Translations under genes and position numbers: made by a program
Shown: one piece after another, positions 21,038 to 26,291 of the stretch
How the letters are laid out: each line of letters starts with the position of its first letter
Position numbering within the stretch: position 1 is the first letter of the stretch
Assembly (NCBI GenBank): GCA_034409055.1
Contig: DAOUMU010000571.1
Location: 1-26,291, forward strand
Direction of reading: 5' to 3'
Source of the DNA: DAOUMU01 sp034409055
GTDB taxonomy: Bacteria; Chloroflexota; Anaerolineae; 4572-78; J111
Length of the DNA: 26,291 nt
Notes under the pieces: model-generated
Databases searched by the model: none
What the model saw: the letters and a program-made list of their open reading frames with translations, nothing else
Told to the model about the DNA's origin: nothing

Positions 21038-22600
21038 CTACTGCATCCGGGCCAACTGTGGACTTTGATAGGCCAACTCCTCTTCGACCAGCCTGACCAA
21101 CAGGTCGTCCAGATTCTCCACCGAGTAATCATCGACATGGTGGGTGGTCACCTCGCCAGGAGCACCGCCGTTGGTCGGACCTTCGTAGGTCAAGAAGATG
21201 AAACGGCCCTGGGTGTATTGGGCAATCTGGCGGAAGATGTACTCACCCTGGTCATCCAGGCCACTGCTAGCGATGGGGAAGACCTTGATGCCACGTCGAG
21301 CCGCATGCTCCATCTCCACGGCATAGTCATAATCCTGGGCGTAATCCAGATGTGGAGGCGCATCGGCAATGAGGAAAATCAATTGAACCGTCTCCCCACT
21401 TCGCCACTCGACCCCGTTCAGGGCCTGGTGCAGCCCCTCATTCAGGGATTCGGGATAATCTCCGCCACCATCGGCATAAACGGTATTCAGGTTTTGAGAA
21501 AAGTCACGCACGTCCGGGGTAAACTCGTACGTGTGGGTGACAAAACTATCACCCCGGTCACGGTAGGTTACCAGCCCATAGCGAACGTTGGGCTGGCCGG
21601 GCAAAGCATCAATCCGGGCAGACACGTCAAAAATTGTGCTCTGAATTTTGGCAATCTCATCGGCCATACTGCCGGTAGCATCGATCAAGAACAACACATC
21701 CAGGGCAATCGAATCAAACTCCTTGCGCGTATCGAGTGTAACCGTCCAGCGCTCGCTAAAGGAGGTGGCTGTCTGAGCATTGATTCGGGTCAGGGTAAAT
21801 TGTTCCAACAGGTTGTCTTGCTGCACTTCTACCAGAAAGCGGTCAACCTGTTCCAGGGAGGGGTCCAGAGTCAGGGGGTGGAACAGCACCTGGCCATTGG
21901 CATAGGTCCGGGCTTCGTAAATTTCCTGGTGCTGCTGCCCGGTCAAAAAGACGCGGACGGTTGCTCCCAAGACCGGGTTACCCTGGCCGTCTTTCACTTC
22001 GATGATGTAACGCTCGCTCACGTCCCGATCATGCACCCGGAGGCCACGATAATTGCGGCGATAGAACAGGTAGTCGTCCCAGTGGGCATTGTCATCCACC
22101 TCACCGGCCTGGAGCGGTTCGGACTGTTGAGCCTCGGCTCGCTCAAATTCTGCCTCGGCCATCACCTCATCGGCTTCTTCCATTTCAGGCGCACCGGCGA
22201 CCGCCTCAAGGTCGGCCATGCTGGGACTGGCGGTAGGCAGGGGCATCGCCTCAACCACAGTCGCTCCACCGGCCTCTTCGCTGGCAAATTCAGCTTCTTT
22301 TTCGACGACTTCAACCTCTACGGCCCCTTTTTCTGGGGCGGCGGCCGGGGCCGTTATAGCTACCCCAGAGTCTGCCGGAGCAATTCCTGATTCCTCTGAA
22401 GCCGGTTCTTCGGCCGGAGCTGCCTCCTCCGCAGAGGTTGGCCAGCCATCCGATTTGCTCTCAGGCTCAACTGCTGCCGTTGCCTCGACAACCTGTGCCT
22501 CCTCATCGGCAGGGGCACGGCTGAAACCGCAGCCCGTCAACATCAGAGTCACCAGTACCAACAAAACGATCGATTTTTGTAAAACTTTAAGCATTAACAT
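21038..22600 (-). CDS. Lipoprotein with VWA domain
   Basis: 520 residues. A lipoprotein signal peptide (hydrophobic VLLVLVTLMLTGC, lipidated Cys24) leads to a ~150-residue Ala/Glu/Pro-rich acidic linker (e.g. EEAAPAEEPASEES). A small beta domain follows (~195-275; RYIIEVKDGQGNPVLGATVR, carboxypeptidase-regulatory/Ig-like), then a von Willebrand A domain (~303-490) with the metal-site motif LFLIDATGSM (Asp307), TYRDRGD and LIFLIADAPP. It is a surface-anchored protein, probably for metal-dependent protein binding. The longest frame starts at a TTG (22618); ATG 22600 has AGGAG seven nt upstream. It is divergent from the propeller lipoprotein at 22767, sharing a 166-nt intergenic region. Confidence 0.88.
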   Translation of the reverse strand: MLMLKVLQKSIVLLVLVTLMLTGCGFSRAPADEEAQVVEATAAVEPESKSDGWPTSAEEAAPAEEPASEESGIAPADSGVAITAPAAAPEKGAVEVEVVEKEAEFASEEAGGATVVEAMPLPTASPSMADLEAVAGAPEMEEADEVMAEAEFERAEAQQSEPLQAGEVDDNAHWDDYLFYRRNYRGLRVHDRDVSERYIIEVKDGQGNPVLGATVRVFLTGQQHQEIYEARTYANGQVLFHPLTLDPSLEQVDRFLVEVQQDNLLEQFTLTRINAQTATSFSERWTVTLDTRKEFDSIALDVLFLIDATGSMADEIAKIQSTIFDVSARIDALPGQPNVRYGLVTYRDRGDSFVTHTYEFTPDVRDFSQNLNTVYADGGGDYPESLNEGLHQALNGVEWRSGETVQLIFLIADAPPHLDYAQDYDYAVEMEHAARRGIKVFPIASSGLDDQGEYIFRQIAQYTQGRFIFLTYEGPTNGGAPGEVTTHHVDDYSVENLDDLLVRLVEEELAYQSPQLARMQ

Positions 22601-22706
22601 CTTGGTTCTCCTTTTCAAAATGAAATCGGTTTATATCTGTTTGGTGATAAGACGACGTAAGGAGAGGTTTGGTTCCCGACGTTACTGACTTTTTATGATC
22701 CAAGAC

Positions 22707-22734
22707 TCGACTCCATTTTTGAAATGCCTATAAT
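22707..22734 (+). promoter_or_regulatory. Promoter of the PD40 lipoprotein gene
   Basis: -35 TCGACT (22707-22712, four of six), 16-nt spacer, -10 TATAAT (22729-22734, perfect). The expected start is near 22741, giving a ~26-nt leader. The divergent VWA promoter must also lie in 22601-22766, but no strong match was seen. Confidence 0.5.
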
Positions 22735-22766
22735 GTTCGTAACGATACGGTCTGGATAAATAAACG

Positions 22767-24083
22767 ATGGTAAAGAAAAAATTAATCAACCTGACCCTTC
22801 TCTTACTAACCATAAGCCTACTGGCTTGCACTTCAGGGGATTTTCTGGCGGCTCTCTCCTCCCCTACACCAACTCCTACCTTTGTTCTGGCCAGATTTAC
22901 CACGGCTACTGCCACGACTATCTCCACCGACGACTCCCCGGTGGCCGAGTCCACCCAAACCGTTACGGCCACCCGGGCCGCCACCGCCACCCCGACAGCA
23001 TCGCCCACCCCCCCGAAGGACGTTTCTGCCACCGAAACACCGGCTACGGATGAAAACAGTAACCAGCAGACGACTCCTGAGGCACCTACCGCCACGCCTA
23101 CCCCCCAGGCCACGTCCACTGCCACCTCCCCCCCATCACCGCCCACCGCCACGCCGACCGAAACACCCCTGCCCACGCCTGCCCCCCTGGCCGGCCGCAT
23201 AGCCTTCCCCATCGACGATGGGGGGGGGTATTACGATGTCTGGGTGGTTGAATTGCCGGACGGCGATCCTTTCATGCTGCAGAAACGGGCTCACCAGCCC
23301 AGTTTCTCAAACGATGGCCGGTTGTTGGTCAAGCTCCGAGCCAGCGAGTTCGGCGATCACATCGGTTTACTGGATGCTAACTACGCCTGGCAGGGCCTGG
23401 TCAGTGATTCGCCCTACGATGGCTTTCCTTTCTGGCATCCCGACGGCAGTCGCTACGTCTTTTCCAATCCGCAGCTATTAAGAGATCCCTTAACCGGGGA
23501 CTGGTTGCCGCATGTCTTTATTCCCTGCTCTATGCGCCGTCCTTCCTTTGAGGAGGATATCTACTGCCGGGATATCCATACGGGGGGTAAAGTGGTCATC
23601 GGCGAATTCCCGGTGTGGACCGACGACGATCGCATTGCCTACTTTAATTTTACGACGGCGGATGATGGCATTTATGTGGTCAGTGCGGCCTCGGCCTTGT
23701 GGGACGCTGGCGGCGTTGGTCCGCCCCAACTGCTGGTCAAAAGTAATGGTCGCCCCAGCGACACCCAGGGCTTCCAGGTCTTCTTCTCCGCCGGTACTAT
23801 CGACCAGAACTGGGAAGCCTACATGATCGACCTGGATGGGACCAACCTGGTCAACCTGTCCAACAGTCCCTACTCCCAGGATGGCCTACCCACCGTCTCC
23901 CCCAACGGCAACTGGGTGGCCTTTGTTTCAGATCGGGATGGGCTGTGGGGCATCTGGGTCGTGCCCCGCACCGGCGGCGAACCGACCAAACTGGTCGATT
24001 TCTCCAAAATCAACACCAACCCCAGCCCCTGGGGTACCGGCGACCGCGATTGGACGTTCGAACGTATCAGTTGGGGGCCGTGA
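22767..24083 (+). CDS. Lipoprotein with Pro/Thr linker and TolB-like (PD40) beta-propeller
   Basis: 438 residues. The signal peptide MVKKKLINLTLLLLTISLLAC ends at lipidated Cys21. Residues ~30-145 are a low-complexity Pro/Thr/Ala/Ser spacer with ATPT and PTPT runs. From ~146 come WD40-like/PD40 propeller blades: GRIAFPIDDGGGYYDVWVVE, HQPSFSNDGRLLV, FPFWHPDGSRYVFS, LPTVSPNGNWVAFVSDRDG and LWGIWVVPRTGGEP. These bacterial propellers serve as extracellular binding scaffolds; no catalytic residues are visible. The ATG has no clear RBS. The start is fixed by the signal peptide. It is followed by a weak terminator and the DUF3160 lipoprotein gene with its own promoter. Confidence 0.87.
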   Translation: MVKKKLINLTLLLLTISLLACTSGDFLAALSSPTPTPTFVLARFTTATATTISTDDSPVAESTQTVTATRAATATPTASPTPPKDVSATETPATDENSNQQTTPEAPTATPTPQATSTATSPPSPPTATPTETPLPTPAPLAGRIAFPIDDGGGYYDVWVVELPDGDPFMLQKRAHQPSFSNDGRLLVKLRASEFGDHIGLLDANYAWQGLVSDSPYDGFPFWHPDGSRYVFSNPQLLRDPLTGDWLPHVFIPCSMRRPSFEEDIYCRDIHTGGKVVIGEFPVWTDDDRIAYFNFTTADDGIYVVSAASALWDAGGVGPPQLLVKSNGRPSDTQGFQVFFSAGTIDQNWEAYMIDLDGTNLVNLSNSPYSQDGLPTVSPNGNWVAFVSDRDGLWGIWVVPRTGGEPTKLVDFSKINTNPSPWGTGDRDWTFERISWGP

Positions 24084-24097
24084 TAACGACCTTTTTT
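24076..24097 (+). terminator. Weak rho-independent terminator after the PD40 lipoprotein
   Basis: The imperfect stem GGCCGT/ACGACC (one mismatch) with loop GATA spans the stop codon and is followed by six T. The stem is short, so termination is probably partial. Confidence 0.4.
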
Positions 24098-24111
24098 CAG
24101 TAAGTCAGATA

Positions 24112-24120
24112 TGGTATAAT
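24112..24120 (+). promoter_or_regulatory. Extended -10 promoter of the DUF3160 lipoprotein gene
   Basis: TGG-TATAAT is a perfect extended -10 with only a T-rich -35 region. The predicted leader is ~33 nt and includes AAGGAGAG just before ATG 24160. Confidence 0.55.
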
Positions 24121-24159
24121 AAGGGCGCAGGTTCAGCCTCGAACCGCAAGGAGAGATCG

Positions 24160-26291
24160 ATGTTTTATCAAAAATTGGTCATTTTGCTGATGCTGATGGC
24201 TCTGATCGTGACGGCTTGCCGGGCAGAGGAAGCGACATCGCCGCCCGAGGCCCAAAGTGTGAAGTTCGTCACCCCTACCCCACCCTCGACCTCCCTACCG
24301 ACTGTTACCCCCAGCCCGGAACCGGCTGCTCCGGCCCCTGGCCCGACCTCCCCCCTACCGGCCGAGCCGGCCATTAGCTACATCCTGCCGGCCGTAGAGC
24401 GGGGGGCAGGCTTTGCCGCTTACGAACCGATCCCCGTATCGATCCAGCCAGCCGTGCCGCCTTACTCTACCGCCCTGGCTGACCTGGCCAATCCCCAGGC
24501 GGCGGCTGTGCTCAATCCGAGCCAGCAGGAGGTCCTGGAGCAAAACGGCTTTGTCGTGGTATCCAGCAACTCTCCCCAGATTTACCAGATTTACCAACGG
24601 GCCAAAGACCAGAACCAGCCCATTTTCGTCACCACCGATGCCCTGCTGCACACCTACCACGTCCTGTATGACTTTGCCCTGCGGGACGCCGAGATCAACC
24701 ATTTTGTGGCCGACCTGACCGGCCTGACTGCCGAGATGCTGGCTCAAAGCCAGGCCCAACTGGCGGCCACCAGCGGCGAAGCTCAGCAGGCGGCCAGTCG
24801 CAACCTGGCCTACTTCAGCGTGGCTGCTTCGCTGCTGGATCCGGCCTTTAGCCCACCGCCAGAGGTGGCCGAACAGGCTGCGGCTGAACTGGCCCTGATC
24901 CAGGCCCATAGTGGCCTCCAAACCTCCCCCATCTTTGGTTTCAAAGAGGATTACAGCCAGTACGTGCCCCGAGGTCATTACACCCGCAATGAGACCTTTG
25001 AACGCTATTTCCGGACCATGATGTGGTACGGCCGGATTGGCTTCCGGCTGCGGCCCGGCGACCAACCGGAGCAGGTGGAGATGGGCCGGCTGGAGACCCG
25101 GCAGGCCATTCTCATCGCCGCCAGCCTGGCTGCGGCTTCGGTGGAAGGCCAGCCTGCCCTGGCCGTGTGGGAGCGTATCTACGAGCCAACGGTTTTCTTT
25201 GTCGGCCGGGCCGACGATTTGACCGTGTACGATTATCTGGGGCTTATTCGAACTGTTTATGGGGAGGCGTTCAACCCCCAAGACCTGACTGACGTGGCCC
25301 GGCTGGATAGCTTCATCGAACAGGCCGCCACCCTGCGTCCCCCCCGTATTGTCAGCAGCTTCGTCACCGACCAGGAAGACCCGACAAGGGTCACCCAGGG
25401 CTTCCGTTTTATGGGGCAACGTTTTGTGCCCGATGCCTACATTTTCCAGCAACTGGTATATAACAAAGTCGGCACGCAAGAAAACCCCCGCCTGATGCCC
25501 TCGGCCCTGGACGTGGCCAGTGGGCTGGGCTCTGAGCGGGCCTATGACCTTCTGCTCAACGTGTATAACCAGGGCCAATACCAAAATTACACCACGCAAA
25601 TGGAAACGGTGCGCGGCGAGTTCGCCGGGTTGCCGCCGGAGCAGTGGACCGAGAATCTGTACTGGGGCTGGCTTTACACCCTCCAGCCCCTGCTGTCCCC
25701 CCCGGATCAGGGCTATCCGGTTTTTATGCAAAATGCGGCCTGGATCGACAAAGAACTGCACACCTACCTGGGCTCCTGGGCCGAGCTGAAGCACGATACC
25801 ATCCTCTACGCCAAGCAAAGTATGACCGTCGGCATTACCAGCATCCAGCCCGAGCCGATGCCGGTCAACGGCTACGTCGAACCGCGGCCGGAGGTCTTGG
25901 CTCGCCTGGCCGCATTGGTCAACCAGACCGGCCGGGGCCTGGGCGAACGTAACCTGTTGAGCGACGAGTTCAGGGGCAAGTTTACTCGCCTGGAGGAACT
26001 GCTGCTGGCTCTGACCGAGATGGCCCGGAAAGAGTTGGCCAACCAGAGTCTGGCGGAAGTCGAACAGGACCAGATTCGGAACATCGGCGATACGCTGGAA
26101 CAACTGACCACCTTTAGCAGCCAGACGACAGAGGAATTGGCCTCGGAGGCCGACGAGCGCCTGGCCATTGTGGCCGATGTCCATACCGACCCCAATACTC
26201 AGCAGGTGCTGGAACAGGCCGTGGGGGATGCCTTCATCATCTGGGTCATTGCCCCCATTGACGGCCAGCCGGTGTTGACCCAGGGCGGGGC
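24160..26291 (+). CDS. DUF3160-family lipoprotein, 3' end beyond the window
   Basis: 710 codons are visible and the frame is open to the right edge. The signal peptide MFYQKLVILLMLMALIVTAC gives lipidated Cys20. A Pro/Ser/Thr/Glu-rich spacer (~21-78) precedes a large helical domain that I match to DUF3160: NGFVVVSSNSPQIYQIYQRA, PIFVTTDALLHTYHVLYD, RYFRTMMWYGRIGFRL, MPSALDVASGLGSERAYDLL, YPVFMQNAAWIDKELHTYLG and DTILYAKQSM. The function of DUF3160 is not established as far as I know; the TTDALLHTYHVLYD block is its most characteristic segment. ATG 24160 has AAGGAGAG at five nt. A very long antisense open frame across this gene is a codon-bias shadow. Confidence 0.85.
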   Translation, partial: MFYQKLVILLMLMALIVTACRAEEATSPPEAQSVKFVTPTPPSTSLPTVTPSPEPAAPAPGPTSPLPAEPAISYILPAVERGAGFAAYEPIPVSIQPAVPPYSTALADLANPQAAAVLNPSQQEVLEQNGFVVVSSNSPQIYQIYQRAKDQNQPIFVTTDALLHTYHVLYDFALRDAEINHFVADLTGLTAEMLAQSQAQLAATSGEAQQAASRNLAYFSVAASLLDPAFSPPPEVAEQAAAELALIQAHSGLQTSPIFGFKEDYSQYVPRGHYTRNETFERYFRTMMWYGRIGFRLRPGDQPEQVEMGRLETRQAILIAASLAAASVEGQPALAVWERIYEPTVFFVGRADDLTVYDYLGLIRTVYGEAFNPQDLTDVARLDSFIEQAATLRPPRIVSSFVTDQEDPTRVTQGFRFMGQRFVPDAYIFQQLVYNKVGTQENPRLMPSALDVASGLGSERAYDLLLNVYNQGQYQNYTTQMETVRGEFAGLPPEQWTENLYWGWLYTLQPLLSPPDQGYPVFMQNAAWIDKELHTYLGSWAELKHDTILYAKQSMTVGITSIQPEPMPVNGYVEPRPEVLARLAALVNQTGRGLGERNLLSDEFRGKFTRLEELLLALTEMARKELANQSLAEVEQDQIRNIGDTLEQLTTFSSQTTEELASEADERLAIVADVHTDPNTQQVLEQAVGDAFIIWVIAPIDGQPVLTQGG

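Noticed and set aside
21065..22390. 441-codon open frame on the plus strand
   Set aside because: It is antisense to the VWA lipoprotein, whose lipobox, VWA motifs and RBS are clear; a shadow of biased codon use.
22682..23212. Val/Gly/Ala-rich 176-codon frame on the minus strand
   Set aside because: It is the complement of the Pro/Thr spacer of the PD40 lipoprotein; low-complexity shadow.
24355..26184. 609-codon open frame on the minus strand
   Set aside because: It is exactly antisense to the DUF3160 lipoprotein, has no RBS or recognisable domain, and its composition (Gln/Gly/Leu/Val) is that expected from the complement of GC-rich codons.

Overview
The window reads as a chromosomal segment of a bacterium of the phylum Chloroflexota, probably Anaerolineae-like. 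This is an inference from gene content and style. The supporting features are tandem M42 peptidases, FAD-dependent TrmFO, a DapL-type aminotransferase, a ferredoxin/ASKHA corrinoid-activator protein, lipoproteins with long Pro/Thr or Ala/Glu linkers, a secreted FG-GAP protein ending in LPIIKR, and DUF5678/retropepsin gene pairs. There is no rRNA, tRNA, CRISPR array, phage gene or transposase that I can support.

Layout. (1) 1-7224, minus strand: the first codons of a gene running off the left edge with its own promoter, then a tight run transcribed right to left: FhaA-like FHA protein, membrane FHA protein, two tandem M42 aminopeptidases, a TGS/SAD/P-loop nucleoside kinase and a secreted FG-GAP protein. 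Gaps are 60 nt or less or genes overlap, so this is probably one operon. (2) 7286-9355, minus: a [2Fe-2S]/DUF4445 protein of the corrinoid-activator type. (3) 9391-10581: a terminator, a retropepsin-like protease and an RHH-like/DUF5678 protein overlapping by ATGA, their promoter, and a 185-bp palindromic MITE flanked by 8-bp direct repeats. (4) 10718-15413, plus: trmFO, a soluble histidine kinase, a PLP aminotransferase and a TrmH-family RNA methyltransferase, all overlapping or nearly so. (5) 15437-18948, minus: a REC-PAS-PAS-PAS-histidine kinase and a URO-D family protein whose C-terminus runs into repeats. (6) 19049-20044: a second copy of the MITE (143 bp, also with 8-bp flanking repeats), a 37-aa membrane ORF, palindromic repeats, and a decayed second copy of the DUF5678/retropepsin pair. 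(7) 20149-26291: a PlsC-type acyltransferase (minus), then three lipoproteins: a VWA protein (minus), a PD40/TolB-like propeller protein (plus) and a DUF3160 protein (plus, cut by the right edge).

The most interesting material is the RHH-DUF5678 + retropepsin pair. The second copy keeps its promoter, RBS and ATGA junction, but is broken by an (AACC)n tract and by loss of nearly all of the protease. Both copies lie close to copies of the same non-autonomous element. A second theme is simple repeats that have become coding sequence: a GGGGATT heptamer/G-quadruplex tract in the N-terminus of the FG-GAP gene and a 15-nt tandem repeat in the tail of the URO-D protein.

Several starts were moved from the longest ORF to codons with a ribosome binding site, family-length agreement or a supporting terminator; the reason is given in each entry.
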